Part shown: positions 10,713-24,178 of the stretch, piece after piece
How positions within the stretch are numbered: position 1 is the first letter of the stretch
Layout of the letters: every line of letters begins with the position of its first letter
DNA from: Equus caballus
Taxonomy: Eukaryota > Chordata > Mammalia > Perissodactyla > Equidae
DNA length: 64,000 nucleotides
Direction of reading: 5' to 3'
Assembly: GCF_041296265.1 (NCBI RefSeq)
Contig: NC_091693.1
Coordinates: 23,932,001-23,996,000, forward strand
Notes under the pieces: model-generated
What the model was told of the DNA's origin: nothing
What the model saw: the letters and a program-made list of their open reading frames with translations, nothing else
Database searches by the model: none
Translations under genes and position numbers: made by a program

Positions 10713-13146
10713 CTAAATGGTAGGTTTGTTTTCTCTTGTATTTATCTCTTGGCTGCAATTTTGGGTCTTTCTCTGACTGTGCTTAGTTTGAAACAGCAGC
10801 ACCCTGAGAACCAGCGTGATCAAAGCAGACATGCCGGTCCCGATGAGATTCACTACTGTGTAATTTTCATTGTTTGAGCCTAGAGATTGAGGACAAAGAG
10901 ATCATAGTCATCAGGGCAGACTGAAATGACCCCAGGATTCCTGTACATCCATCCATAGCACCCGCCTTCTGTACCAAGCCCCACATTGAGAATTTCTCCT
11001 TACTCATCCCTTTTGGAGTCTGACTTGTTTTGTGATGGTCTGCAAGTATCAGCTACTCCTGAGAACCAAAAATAGAGAATCTGTGTGAGGAGACTTAGGC
11101 AAGCTTAGGTTATGTCTTTTCTGGTCTACAATTGAACTCAAAAACTAGCTAATGCCAATCTCAATACCTTGAAGAGAGTGTTCCTACTGTCTCACCTTCC
11201 AATTAATTATGATACAAAGATGAACATCATGGGCTTCATTTTGAAGGGAGAATCATGAATATGAAGGAGTCACTTGTTGGGTCTGCCATTTAGTTCCTCC
11301 ATTTTAACCAGCTCGTTGTCACTCTAGTTCAGGATTATATAGTTCACATCATTTTCCTTACTTTTCTCTATCAATCTATTCTTTTAGAAGATAAATGATG
11401 GAATATCTATAACACATCAGACAATTTTTCTTGAACCAAAGACTTACCATAACTTCTAATTATTCTTTCAGTTTGTAATCTAGGTAGGAAGGTTGACAAG
11501 AAACAAGCAAAAAAGAAAAACGATAGAAAATATTTAGATGGATGCATGGACATATAAATATAAAATAGGCTTTGATAATTTGACCTAAACAATACCTAGT
11601 AATTCCAGGTAACACTGGGAGAGAGGAGGGGAATACTAAACTTGAGTTCTTATGAGAGATGTTTTGGAGGATGACCTGATCTGGCTGACAACCTGGTGCT
11701 CATGGAAATTGGGAATAAATCCTGCCTTTCTTCTTTCTTCTACATAGTGACTGCGGTCCCTGGTGGAGACAGGAAGTGTATAAGTCCCAAGAAAAGGATT
11801 TTGGCATATTCTTCCACAGAAATTCACTGGCGGAGAACTTCAGAATTAATTGAGCCTTTTGAAATCCAGGATAGGATTCTACTTTTGATAGATGAGAGAA
11901 TAAAGTTTCAGATATGGGAAGAATTTTGTCAATGTCTCAACCAAGAGTGGCTGGGCAAACTCAACTTCAGCTTACGACTTCCAGTGAATTCCCCCAACCT
12001 CCTAGACCTGAAATTGAGAGGCTTTCTTTACTCTTCCAAAGGTTGCAAGGTGACTCTCATTGACCTCTAGAAATCAGCACCATGGACAGAGATCTCTTTC
12101 CTCCCCATCTCACCTGAGGGTCTTCTCCTTCGTGCGTTTCCTCTCATACTGACCCCATACTTTCCCCCGTGATGCCACCACAGGACCTGGCTGGGCTGAG
12201 TGGCAAGGTGTGCTCTACAATCCTGAGAAAGGAGGGATCTTTTTAAAGGAGGGATCATCAGCCCACGTATCCCAGGTGTGGACTGTGAGGGCTGACATCC
12301 CTTGAAGCCACAGTGCATTCCCTTCTGCCTGTGAGGAGGAGCCCACAGTGCAAGGGGACCCGGCTCCCTCCCTTACCTGTTACCATCAGGGGTAAGGGGT
12401 CATTCTACTTTCACCAGTCATTCCTGCTGATATAATATGCACACCAAAATAGTGCTGCAGGGTGGGAGTTCATAGATTCAATGAAGAAATCAGTCCTTTT
12501 GCTGGAGTCCTCTGAAGCCTCTGTGTCCTGGAGTTCAGAGACCCTGTCTTCATAGAGATAGAAGACATCTGTATATAGGCAAACAGGTAGAGCCTGCAGA
12601 GACTTCCCACTCCACATGCTCACAGGGCTCCCCAAGGAGGCCATAGGGCCTGGATCAGCCCAGATGGAGGATTGTGGGGGGAAGTCCTGGAAAGGAATCA
12701 GACCTGAAGTGTCGGGGAGCCCTTTACAACCTCAGCTCCCCAGCTGTCACTCCAAGGTCCCTGCCAGACTGATCATCATCCAGCAAGACCCTCTGTACTC
12801 CTATCAGATGCCCAGGGGCTTCACTGGTCTAAAGCAGGAGGTGTGGTGGGGGACTCACCACCTGTACCCGGTCCCATAGGCCTCACCACAGACCTGGAAG
12901 TGAGGTTCCTGTGAGAGCACATCCACTCACCCACACATAGAAGCTCCAAGCTTGGTCTGGGGTCATTAGTGCTGGAGTCAGATCTAAGGCTAAGCACATC
13001 TCTCCTCCCTCAAGAATTTCTGCCCCCACTGATACTTCTGAGTCCTGGGGTCTCAGTGACCAGGATCTGGGAGAGGAGGAAACCTTATCCCCTGCTTTTC
13101 AAAAAAACTCATAGAGGCATAGAAGGGCAATGACTGTTGGGGATCT
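10713..13146 (-). pseudogene. LILR/FCAR-like pseudogene A
   Basis: Exon relics lie in the normal order. Leader exon 1 is at 13146-13113, with no ATG at the expected place and a donor reading AT instead of GT. Leader exon 2 (12893-12859) has an in-frame stop. The first Ig exon (12686-12377) is 310 bases long, starts DFPPQSSIWADPG, keeps SPVSMW but has Ser for the first cysteine, and has stops near its end. Only the start of the second Ig exon remains (from 12222 down). The membrane exon (10879-10713) is fully open: NYTVVNLIGTGMSALITLVL, then a tail HSQRKTQNCSQEINTREN. In working activating relatives this motif reads NLIRM; here the membrane Arg is Gly. The transmembrane exon looks younger or more conserved than the rest, but with the leader and Ig losses no receptor is expected. 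Confidence 0.75.
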
Positions 13147-15110
13147 CTGTATTGGCTTCAATGGTCTCCACTGGTGCATATGACATAAGGAACACAGAGC
13201 CCGACAGGCAGACAGACACAGAGGGAGTGAAAAAGTCTAGGCCATGTTTGACATGTCATGGTTTCCTCATCAGTGGTTTCCTGGAAAGAGGAACAGCCCC
13301 TCCCAGGGACTCAATCTGGTCTCCCTGAAATATGGGGCCAAAGAGACAGAAGGGACTGTGGGCCATCCAGACCATCTTAATCTCCCCAGACCCTACATAC
13401 TCTGCCTCCATTTTGTGTCAAACCAAATCCAGAGAGTGACACTTGTCCCAGAACATGAGGGTAGAAGGTGCAAGGCAGGGCCTAGGAGCCAGCCCATTTC
13501 AGTTCAACCTCTCACTCTGCCTTTTATAGAACCTCTGTGACCTGACGTAAATCACCTCCCTTTCCTGAGACTCCATAAATGCAAATTTTCTTTCTTCCTT
13601 TCACCATCCAGGCATCAATCAGTATTTACTGAGTAGTTGCCATGTCTAGGCATGAGATATGTGGGTGAAGTCGACCGATTCCTTCGGTGGACTCATGGAG
13701 CTCTGGTTAGTGACAACAGGCAATACAGATATTTAGACAATGGATAATTTGGCTATAGTTTTGGTAAGTCATAGAGAAAAAGAAAAACTGAAAGCAAAAG
13801 TTCAGCAACAGGTGGATGTCTAGCAACCTTAGTGATGGGAGTGTGGGGAGCTTCTGAAGAAGGAGAGATGAAGGCAAGGTAGGGTTAGCACAAGCGAGGT
13901 GAGGGATTGACATCCTTGACCAGGAAGAGGGACAACTAGTCAAAGAACTGGGAGTAATCAGGTAACACTGCATCCGGGTCACACAGAGTCTTGTGTACCC
14001 TGAAAGTATTCTTGGATTTTGTCTTTCAGATAACAGGAAAATTTTCAGTAAGGGAACATATGATCAGCTTTCTGTTTTCAGAAGAGCACCATTCTGTAGG
14101 GACTGTTCTGTAGGAGGACCGTAATGATCCTAAACAGTGATAAAACTCTATCATTAATTTAGTGACGACTCAATGGGTATTCTAAGTGTTTTACAAGGAT
14201 TTCTCATGTAACCCTTACACAGACCCTACAACAAAAATACATTCACAGTTGAATGTGGTGAGGCAGGAAGAAATTTTCTCATTACCATGGTCTACGAGGT
14301 TTGGCAAGGAGTCTGCTATGTTGAAATTGGCTCAGGGAGCTGCCCATGAGAAGGCACAAATGTGGTAATTACTCAGGTTGTGTGTGTGTCTGGTGAGGGG
14401 AGGTGGTCAGCTGGGATGAGCTTGGTTTGTAGGGAGGAGCTGATTTTGCTCAGGCTGGAGAGTTTAGCCCAGTTGGATCATCAGTTTCATGGATTGTCAG
14501 GTGGAGATTGTTGGAATTCACTTGAAGGAAGGAGAAGACCTGTGGAAGTGTTTTGTGCAGGGGAGGGTCAGTGACAGATAAGCTTGAGGCCATGAGAATA
14601 AAACACTTCATCAGGGAGTGAAGGCCAGAGGCAGAGGACAGGAAGGAGGCTGATGATGTGGCACTAACAAGGCATCTTGAGTCTTTAACTGAACTTGACT
14701 GCCGTGATGGACCAGGGTCATGGAAAGAAGGGCTCAGGGGCAGAACTGCTGAATTTACTCATAGTGTGTGAGGTGGGGGAGAGTGAAGAATTGAGGGCTC
14801 TTCTATGTCTTACTTGACTGGAGGAGCCAATGGGGCTATCACAGGGTGGATGACCCTAAGAGGAGAAGGAGGCTTGGGGAGATGTTTATAATACTGTCAG
14901 CTGACTCACAGAGGGAATCACCACCTCCCTCCTGTCCTGGGTCTGTGGTTTTGTTTTTCCAAAGCACTTCTCTCTGACTTTCTTGTTTCTATAAGTGTTT
15001 CTCTTCATCACTCTCCTTCAAAACCTCTGAGTCATTCCTGCCTCCTCCCTAGCTCTTGTCCTCCAGACAATAACTCTTCATCTGATACTGTGGATTCTGT
15101 TTCCATGCTT
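13147..15110. repeat. Duplicated upstream flank of unit A, with MIR-like traces
   Basis: There is no gene here. It aligns in order with 33316-35265 (upstream of unit E) and in part with 58850-60720 (upstream of the LILRB pseudogene). Examples are caaaacctctgagtcattcc near 15020 and caatcagtatttactgag near 13620. The stretch near 14150-14240 looks like an old MIR-type SINE. Small ORFs here have no family resemblance. Confidence 0.65.
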
Positions 15111-15154
15111 TCGGAAATGCGCTAGCCATAGACAATTCAGAGGTTTGTTTTTGT

Positions 15155-15990
15155 TGTTTTTCCGTTCATCAGTTGATGGATATTTGGGCTGTTGTCACTT
15201 TTTATCTATTGCAAACAGTACTTCTATGAACACAATTGAATAAGTGTTTGTTCACATATAAGTTTGCAATTATTTTCCTTTTCTTTGTTAAAGTAAGAGA
15301 ACATAACATGAGATTTACCCTCTTTACAAAGTTTTTGGGCTCAGTATGGAATTGTTAACTATAGGCACATAGTTCCATGGCAGATCTCTATAATTTATTA
15401 GTCTTGAATAACTGAAACTTACACTTGCAAGGAGAATTTCAAGATCATATGGTAATTCTGGGTTTAACTTTTTGAGGAACTGCCAAAGTGCTTTACACAG
15501 TGGGTGAACCATTTCACACACTCACCAGCAGTGTATGTGGGTTCAGATTTCTCCACATCCTCACCAACACTTCTTTGCTTTTTTTCAAATTATAACCAAT
15601 ACAGTGGGAGTGAAGTAGGATCTCATTGTGGTTTTATTTGAACTTCCCTAATGACTAATGATTTGACCTTATTTCATAAGTTTGCTGTCCCCTTGTATTT
15701 CTTTTTTTTGTAGAAATATCTATTCAACCCTCTGGACTATATGTTTAATTGGATTGATTTTTGTTGTTGAGTGAAAGGCATTCTTTATACATTGTGGATA
15801 CTAGACCCTTCTTAGATATATGATTTGCAAATATTTTTTCCAACTTTGTGAGTTGACTTCTACACTCTTGATAGTGTTTTTTTAAGTGCATATACATTTT
15901 AAATTTTGATGAATTTTAATTCATGTATTTTTTTGATTTCCATCTTGTCTTTTTAATGTCATATCTAATAACTATTGTTAAGTCATGTTT
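15155..15990 (-). mobile_element. Old L1 fragment, antisense 3' part
   Basis: L1 ORF2-end and 3'-end words are present in antisense: cagttgatggatatttgggc, ctcaccagcagtgtatgtgg, ttctccacatcctcaccaac and atgatttgcaaatattt. It is strongly diverged. A stretch at 15290-15420 (aacataacatgagatttacc) looks like a second L1 3'-end piece lying inside it. Confidence 0.75.
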
Positions 15991-16019
15991 ATGAAGATTT
16001 AGTCTATGTTTTTTACACA

Positions 16020-18060
16020 TTGGCACCTTGAAGTTGGCCACGAAGTGAGTATATATACCATAGAAACTGGGAAATTCCTGAATCAGTGTTTTTAACAATG
16101 GGCCTTTCAGGGACATTAAGAAATGCACTACCAGTTCAAACAGTAACGTCTCTATTTCAAGTCATGATATTTCCAAAGAAACAACACAGGTAACATCCAA
16201 TGAAAAGCAGAGAGCTTGTGGAGTCAAGAGAAGGTGTTAGGGCATCATTTTGGATTTACCTCTTTTAGGCTGGGTCTTTGTTATTACAATTTATTGATTT
16301 ATTAAAACAGATTGCATGCTCTGAAAGAAAAAATAGAGACTCCTTACTATACATCAAAGCATGTGGAAATTAGAAACAAAGAAAAATGTGTTACATGGAA
16401 GTGTCCAAGGGCATGAAATTGTAAGGAGTTGTGGACCAAAATAGGCCATGTGAGATATATGCTTATTTCACAAAAAGAGGGAAAGATAGGGGCCAGTCAA
16501 GAAAACCCAACAGTGGTCAGAAAGGAAAGTTCCACAATTTAATGGAAGAAGAGTCCAGACATTGTCCCTCCACCTTGCAATGACCTGCAGACAGTTCACA
16601 CAGCATACATCCCCAAAGCTCTTCCAGAAACTTCTTTGCACACAAGATTTATTTCCAAGGCTCTACCACTCTGAACAATGCATTGTTCTCTCCTGGCTGC
16701 ATCTTAGGGTCTTTGTGGTCTGCGATGAACCTGAAATAGCAGAATCCCAAGGACAACCATGATCAAACCATCCATGCCCATCTGGATGAGATTCTCCACT
16801 GTGTAATCTTGGGGTGTGAGGCTCGAAATTGTGGGAAAAGAGTTCACAGAGGACAGGGCAGAGCAAAATCACCCCAAGATCCTTGGTTGTCCACCCAGGG
16901 CACTTACCTCCGCTTATGAGGATATGATCCTCTGTGCCACCTCCACGACTGAAAACTTCTCCTCGCTGCTCTTGGAGTCTGACTTGTTTTGTGATGGGCA
17001 GATGGTGTGAGCTCCTTCTTAGAGCCAAAAAAAAGTGAGGATGGATGAGGGGTTGATGAGACTCAAGCCTTTCCCTTGGGATCTGAGGTCTTATAATTCC
17101 TTTGTTTTCATGACATAACTTATGCATTCCCATCATGAACCCTTTCTCTGCTGTGGAAGGATTCCCTCTCTTCTCAATGGGTTCTTTCAGTCTCCGTTTG
17201 TTTTGTGAATTTAGACTTTGCTTCTGAGTCTCTTTGGATCAGAGCTTTGAAGTGCCCAAAGACTTCTCAGGATTGATGAGAAAAATGGTCTCCCAATACA
17301 GAAATAATGGAGTTCTTGTATGCTCTCTGTTCATTCTGGGATACCAACCATGTAAGATAACTTCTAGGTATGAGAGCTTCTATTTATCCAAGAACTGAAG
17401 ACCCAGGATCAATTCATGATGGATTGGTCATATATGTATGTGAGAAAGGAAGGTAATTTAATTCACACAGCACAAATTGGGTTAATTACATTAAATAAAT
17501 TAGGTAGGAAGGAGGCAAGTCTGTTTTAAGCAATGTCACAGTGAAGGTGAGACTTGGAGATAACATTTACGTTGATTCGTGAATAGTAGAAGGAGCCTGA
17601 GAGGAGTCGTGTGAATACCCAGAGGAGGCGCTTCACAAGCTGCAGGAAGATCCAGTCTCCAAAAAGAACTCAGTCTGTTCTTCAATAAGGAATAAAGTCA
17701 TGTCTGTGCCATGTAGCAAGAGTCCAGAAGAGAAGGGGGAGCTGAGGTTCAGGGTCTTGGTGCATTCAAGACAGGCCAGAAGTGACAGGACAGATGAGAG
17801 AGGCCCCATCACCATCATCATCATTATCCTCCTCCTCATTCTCTCCCTCTCCCTCTCCCCCCAACCCTCTTGCTCTGTCTCTCTCCCTCTCGCTCTCTCT
17901 TCGCAAGATCTCTGTAAATTGCTATAAGGTTTCAAGGAGAGAAGACAAGTCATTCAATTTTATGTTTGAAATATTTCATGATAAAATGCTGGGTAAGAAA
18001 GTGGGTTGAAAAAATGTGTGATTTTCCCAGCTTCTTTCAAATTGCAATCATGTAATGATT
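16020..18060. repeat. Duplicate of the 3'-end and intron 4 of the intact receptor (partner 22330-24360)
   Basis: The blocks match from ccttgaagttggcca (16026 and 22340) through the membrane exon into the intron, up to the (atc)n/(ctc)n tract and taatgattaatggcac. Both copies contain ctcagtctgttcttcaataaggaataaagtc. The match stops near 18060, before any Ig exon. An array (atc, then ctc-rich) at about 17808-17903 is longer and more irregular than its partner at 24147-24199. Confidence 0.85.
16704..16821 (-). pseudogene. Orphan membrane exon B (LILRA/FCAR-type)
   Basis: It encodes [16 protein letters not shown], then [18 protein letters not shown] and a TAA stop. Compared with the intact gene, the membrane Arg is Gln. 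One base is missing near the exon start (cacccc-caag), so the exon would be out of phase with an upstream Ig exon. The acceptor AG is kept. No Ig or leader exon was found between here and the next unit at 20.1 kb, so this is a piece duplicated without its front half. Confidence 0.75.
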
Positions 18061-19480
18061 AATGGCACTACTTCATATTTTAAATTATATTATTTTTCTG
18101 GGCATCATTATTGTAGTTTCTTCTGTCTTATAAATAAAATTCCTTTCAGGGGTGTGTACACAACTTTTTAAACTAATCATTTTAGTTTTTGACATTTAAT
18201 ATGAGGTTTATGTACATAAGGTAGTTGGTTATTTTGTATATGTTTTATTTCTTTATAGCTCACTCTTACTTTCCAGTTTTCCAATTTTGTATTTTATTTA
18301 TTAAACATAGTAAATAGGTAATTTCCACAAAAAAGTTTTAAGGTAAAAATAAAATGGAACATCAGAGGTGAAGTGCTTGATCACTGTGTAATACTGACCC
18401 TTCTTGAAAGAGTTTTAAAGTCGGAAGTCTACCCCACGCAAGCCCATCCCTTCTGGCGTTTAGGGTCCAGGGCACTGGATTCCCCCCCAGACCTGAACTT
18501 TGGTTGAGGTTGCAGATGATCTGTTACTTCCATGCTATTTCCAGCAATAACGACTATTGTAATAATATCCTGCTCTTATACCCTGAGGTTATGCTGAGAT
18601 CTCTCTATAATTTTTTTATTGAGAAGAGTAAAACTTACAGAAAGAGCATTAAACAAAATTAATTATTAATAATAATCAAAATTGAACATAAGGGTAACCA
18701 AAAGGAAGTAAAAAAAAAAAAAGCACAGCATTCCAGAAGCTTCTTAAGTTTCCTTCATAATCTGTATAGGTAACCATCATCATAATTTTAAGTTAATCAT
18801 TTCACCCCTTTTCACAGTTTTTGCCTACCTAAGTAATTTCCATTGTTGGTTTTTAATAATACAATGACATCATATGCATTCTTTTTGGCTTCCTTCTTTC
18901 ACTCACCACTATGTTTACAGGATCTGTACTTTTGTTTGTAGTCCTGGCTTATCCATTTTTAACTGCTGTATAATATCCCATTGTATAAAAGTAAAACAAA
19001 AATGTTATTAATTCTTAAGTGGATGGAATTTTGTTGTTTACAGTTTTGGACTAATTGGAAGAATGCTCCTCTTCCTGTCCAGAGCCTATATTCTTGGGCA
19101 CATGTGCACAGATTTCCCTAGGGAGCATCCCTAAGTGTGAGACTGCTTGGTCATAGTTGTGCATTTCTTCACAAGAAATACCAAGCTACTCCTCAAATTG
19201 GCTGAAGTAAGTTGTATACATCCCATCAGAGTGTGAGATTCTACTCGCTCTGTCCCCTCTCCAACAGGCAATTTGAAATTAAAATGAACAAATGACAAAC
19301 TCACGTCTACCATCTTGAAATTCAAACCTCACTTAATCGGCACCACAGTTCTGAAGGAGCCACCATCACTACCAGTGACACAGGAAGACAACAGAGGCTG
19401 ACAGATAGGCTGTCACTTACAGGAGGTCACACAAGATATTGCTGATTCCAGATGTGGATGCTGTGGCAGCAGCCCCTTGG
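18060..19480. other. No gene; old L1-like 3' end and a MIR trace
   Basis: 18060-18600 has nothing recognisable. 18600-19320 resembles an old antisense L1 3' end (aagagtaaaacttacagaaag, taactgctgtataatatccca). 19330-19470 resembles a MIR-class SINE. Confidence is low because the copies are diverged. Confidence 0.45.
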
Positions 19481-20044
19481 GAAACACCTGGTGAAGAGAG
19501 AGGAGCCTGCAGAATCCAGACAGGATGTTGGGGTATCATTCTGGTCTTGCACCTTCCAGGCTGGACATAAATTTTAGTCCATTCAATCAGTTACTCAATC
19601 ACATTATCTGAGTCTCTGCACTCACAGCTGGAGGCACAGAGATGCAACAACTTACATCAGGGAATGTGCATGTTATAAATAAGACGTTTGTAATACACAA
19701 TGTTGGAGCAGAGTATGAGACAGAGTGGAGTTACGGACACAAACTTCATGTGGGCAAAGCGCTGTGTCATGAGGATGAAAGAAATAAGAGAAGCCAGACT
19801 CTGAGGAGACAGCATGGCAAGGGGAAAGGCTCATGGTGAGGGAGCCTCCTCTGAGGAGCGTTCACAGCCTCCATCATTGCCTCCTGCACTGAGAAATACT
19901 GCTTCGTTGCCTTTAGGTCCTCAGCACAGAATTCGCATTCTTATGGCTCCAGCTCTTCAGAACCTTATTTGTCATCATACCCTCTTGCAATTTTGTACTA
20001 AGGTTCTACAAACTCTGAAGAGTGTGTAGGGCTCCATCCTCAGT

Positions 20045-20180
20045 TTACCTCTTGCTTTTGCCCAGGGACTTGCTCTGACTGTGCCACGCATAGTATATCA
20101 ACACCCCTAGCACCACCAGGATCAATTCAGACATACCCAGGCAGATGAGATTCTCCATTGTTTAATCTCGGAGTTGGAGC
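20045..20180 (-). pseudogene. Orphan membrane exon C (LILRA/FCAR-type)
   Basis: After a tctccag acceptor, the exon contains an in-frame stop where the others read DYT, then TMENLICLGMSELILVVLG and a tail with HSQSKSLGKSKR. The membrane Arg position is Cys. One base is missing near the exon start compared with copy A. The 3' flank (19480-20044) matches the other units. No Ig or leader exon was found upstream before the next unit's flank at about 20.99 kb. Confidence 0.72.
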
Positions 20181-23020
20181 CTGGAGAAACAGGTCATGGA
20201 GGGCAAGACAGCTTACACCCAACACAGCATCCAGAGTGGAGGTTCAGGTCCCACTTGAATGGGTCATGTGCCCTGTGTGCACCCTGCTCCCCAAGCTGAA
20301 CAGATAGATTACTTACAACTCATGGAGTCTGACAAAGTTTATCAACAAATGTCAACTATATTCACACAATGTACCAAGCATGACTATATGCTTAACTAAA
20401 ATATATGCTTAACTGTCATGGATCCTGTTCCTGATCCCTATTAGTCTTTGGGATGTGATGGACACGAAATAATTAATTTCAAACTATTATGTAATCATAC
20501 AATTGATGTGTTATGTGGAATAAATCTTTGGAGATTGGAGAGTATATAATAGAGGATCTTAACTAGTCTGAGCATCATGGAAGGTCAAGCGTGAGGAGGC
20601 TAAATGAGAGGATAGAGCTGAAAGATGTGAAAGAGTCTTAGCTGAACTGGACAGGGATGTTAAGAATTTCTGGAAAAGAAAGCAGATAGATAAAGGGGTA
20701 GATAAAGCTCCCCACTTGGGAGGGGTCATGGCTGCTGAGCTCCATGGGGAGATTTTGTCCTAGAATCTGGGCTGAACTGATTTCCCTGCAGTCTATATCA
20801 TTTCCATTCCTGGAAACACAAGGTGAGCATGTGAGGACCCAGGCACTGCCCCAGGTGACCTTGCCTGGTTCAGTGCAGATGAGATGAGGGAAGCAGACAG
20901 AACACAGCACATGAGAAACCCTGACATAGGTTTTCTGTAGGAAATGGGAGCTTCTTCCCTCCCAGGACCTCTATGTGATTCCCCATCATGGAAGTCCAAT
21001 AAAAAAGTACACATTCTGAGTGTAGTTCAGTCTGGAACCAACCCCAGGGATGGGACTCCAAACCACTACCTGATGGGGTTAAAATCACACCTGTGAAATC
21101 ACCCCCAAGTCCATATGGGTGGATTCATACCAATTCTGGTATTTGGGCCATTACGGGTTCAGGAACTCATGGCACACTTTAAATTCTTAATCACATATGG
21201 TCTAGTATTTGCCAAAGTGTTTTTTCACAGACCCGGTTTCTGACCTGAAAAGAGGTTCATTGTCTCACTAGATTCAGGTGATGGTGATCAGACAGGGAGA
21301 GAGGTCACGTTTTGAGGAAAACACAATGCCAACATGTGAAGTATCTGCTATAACTGGTCAACAGCCACTTTGTTAAGAATTAGTCACTAGTATAGGATGT
21401 GCCTCTCACCACCTACTTCAACCAAACTCACTAAATTGTATGGAAAATAAAGAGAGTTTTTTAGTATGGAAATGAACTATCCACCAGCAATGGAAAGTAG
21501 ACTTTCCAAAAGAACAGTTCCAGTATTCCAGAAAGTTCTATGGTTTCAGTCTTGAACAACACTATCTAACCTCACCTTATTTGTAACTGCCATAATGGAT
21601 TTGATGGAACTCTCTTCCCTCCTTTATTTGTAGATTCTATCTTAGGTATACATCCCTAATTAATACATGATGTTTCCCTCTAACATGACGTAAATGGGAT
21701 AATCCTAAAGATGCGGTTTTTGGAAACTTCTTACATTTATTCACTATCTTGTTTGAAGATGGATACACTCAACCACTTGAATTTTAGTTTACTCATTTTC
21801 ACTGACATAATATTTGATTTTCTATGTAGAACACCAAATTCTCTCTTTGCTGGTGCATCTAGTCTTAAGATGATTTTGACTAATGTGAATAACTCTCTTG
21901 TCAACGTCCTTGTGAATGGACCGTGGTGCATATGTACACATTTTCTCTAAGGTATATACTTACAGCTCATAGTTGTATGTCTCTTACTTTAACTAGATAA
22001 ATATCATCTACTCTCTAAATTGATGGATGTACTTTGCACTCCTACAAGTAATGAATTAGAATTTTGTGTGTTCACTATTCTCTCTCACAACAAATATTTT
22101 CATGTTTCTATTTGCATGTCTCCTGAACGTGATGGAATTTTGGTCTTGTGATTTCACTGAAAATGTGCCACAACATTGAAGTAGGAATGATCATTATACA
22201 TAAAGTACAAGGAAACTTAGGTGCATTTTGGGGCTCTCAGAGTGGCATTCAAGGTGTCCTATTGGCTTGGATTGTTTTGTGATAGTCAAATTTGTGCATC
22301 ATTTCCAAACTCTACATCAGGGACCTCACACTGGCACCTTGAAGTTGGCCATGAAGGGACTATATACACCAGAGAAACTGGAAAAAGTCTTGAATGAGTG
22401 TTTTTAAGAATGGGGTTTTCAAGAGCTGTTAGAACCTTGCTATGATTTGAGACAGTAATGTCTTGATTCCAAGCGATGATATTTCTAAAGAAACTACACA
22501 GGTAGCATTGAAGAGTGGAGGGCTTGTGGAGTCCAGAGGTGTTAGAGCATCATTTTGCATTTATCTCTTTCAGGTGGGATCCTTGTTATGTCAATTTATT
22601 GATTTATTGAAATTACATGCTCTGAACAAAGAGATGGAGACACCTTAATACACATCAGTTATGTGGTAATTAGAAATTTAAAAAAATATGTATTACATGA
22701 AATTGTACCACAGCATGAAAGTGCAAGGAAGTGTGGACCCAAATCTGTCCTTTGGGATACATGCTGATTTCACAAAAAGAGAGAAAGTTACAAACCCACC
22801 AAGATAACTCAAAAGTGCTTGTGAAGGAATGTCCCTCAGTTTAATGGCAGAAAGGAGCGGACATTGTCCCTGCACATGAACGATAACTACTACACCTCAC
22901 AATGACCTGCAGACAGTTCACTGATCATACACCACAGATGCTCTTCAGGAACCTCCTGGGTGCACAAGATTTACTTTCAAGGCTCTACTACTCTGAACTG
23001 TGCATTTTTCTCACTTGTGT
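20181..23020. repeat. Duplicated flank between membrane copies C and D, including the 3' UTR region of the intact gene
   Basis: There is no gene here. 20990-21500 matches 8160-8650 and 29790-30140. 22330-23020 is the 3' UTR/flank of the intact receptor and matches 16020-16700. 20400-20980 and 21600-22300 show no recognised element. Small ORFs here have no family features. Confidence 0.6.
22595..22608 (-). promoter_or_regulatory. Probable poly(A) signals of the intact LILRA-like gene
   Basis: On the minus strand two AATAAA hexamers lie close together (22600-22595 and 22608-22603), about 410 bases past the stop codon at 23021. The related position in copy A keeps a similar hexamer, while in copy C it is lost. 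Use as the cleavage signal is inferred. Confidence 0.5.
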
Positions 23021-24146
23021 TTACTTCCTGTCTGCCTCTTGGGGTCTTTTCTGGCTGTGTTGAGCCTGAAATAGCAGAATCCCAAGGACCACCAGGATCA
23101 AGCCAGCTGCACTCATCCGGATGAGATTCTCCACTGTGTAATCTTGAGGGTGTGAGGCTAGAAATAGTGTAGAGAAAGGTTACAGAGGTCAGAGCAGAGG
23201 AAAATCACCCCAGGAGCCTAGGAGGTCCACCCTGGCACCTGCCACCCCTTGATAGGACATGATCCCCTGCACCAGTCCCATAACTGAGAATTCCTCCTAC
23301 TCACTACTCCTGGGGTCTGACTTGTTTTGTGATGGCCTGATCATGTGAGCTTTTTCTGAGAATCATAAAAAAGTGGGCATGGATGAGGAGTTGATGTGAC
23401 TCAAGCATTTCCTTTGGGCTCTGTGTTTTTATAATTCACTCTGCTTCTCATGACATAACTTTTATGCAGTCTCTTAGTGAACACTTTCTTTGCTGTAGAA
23501 GGATTTCCTATTTTCTTATTTGATTCTTTCAGTCTCTCTGTTTTTTGAATTTAGAATTTGCTTCTGATTCACTTTGGAACAGAATTTGGATGTGCCCCAA
23601 GACCTAAGAATTTATGAGAAAGATCATCTCTCAATACAGAAATAATATTTCTTGTATGTTCTCTGTACATTCTGGGATATGGACCAAGTAAGCTAACTCT
23701 CCGGATACGAGAGCTCCTGTTTGTTCAACTGGGGACACAGGATCCATGGTTGAGAGATTGGTTATATACATATGAGAGAAGAGAGAAAGTGTAAGCCATA
23801 TAGCACAGGTTGGGTTAATTAGAAGAATTAAATTATTTAATAAGGAGGTTGGTCTGTTCTGCACAGTGTCACAGTGAAGGTCACCCTTGGAGATGATGTT
23901 TAAACTGATTCCTAAATAGAAAAAGGAGCCTGAGAAGAACCATGTGATGACTCAGATGAAGTGCCTCACAGGCTGCAGGAAGAGCGGGTCCCCAGAAAGA
24001 TCTCAGTCTGTTCTTCAATAAGGAATAAAGTCATGTCTGTGGGATGTAGGGAGGGTCTAGGGGAGAAAGAGGAGCTGAGATTCAGGGTTTGGTGCATTCA
24101 AGAGAGGCCAGAAATGACAGGACACATGAGGGAGTTTCCATAACTG

Positions 24147-24178
<32 letters not shown>

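Noticed and set aside
12377-12686. Calling pseudogene A a true FCAR
   Set aside because: The exon starts DFPP, as FCAR does, but the rest (IWADPG, SPVSMW) fits LILR D1 as well or better, and copy E is clearly LILR-like. The neutral name LILR/FCAR-like is kept.
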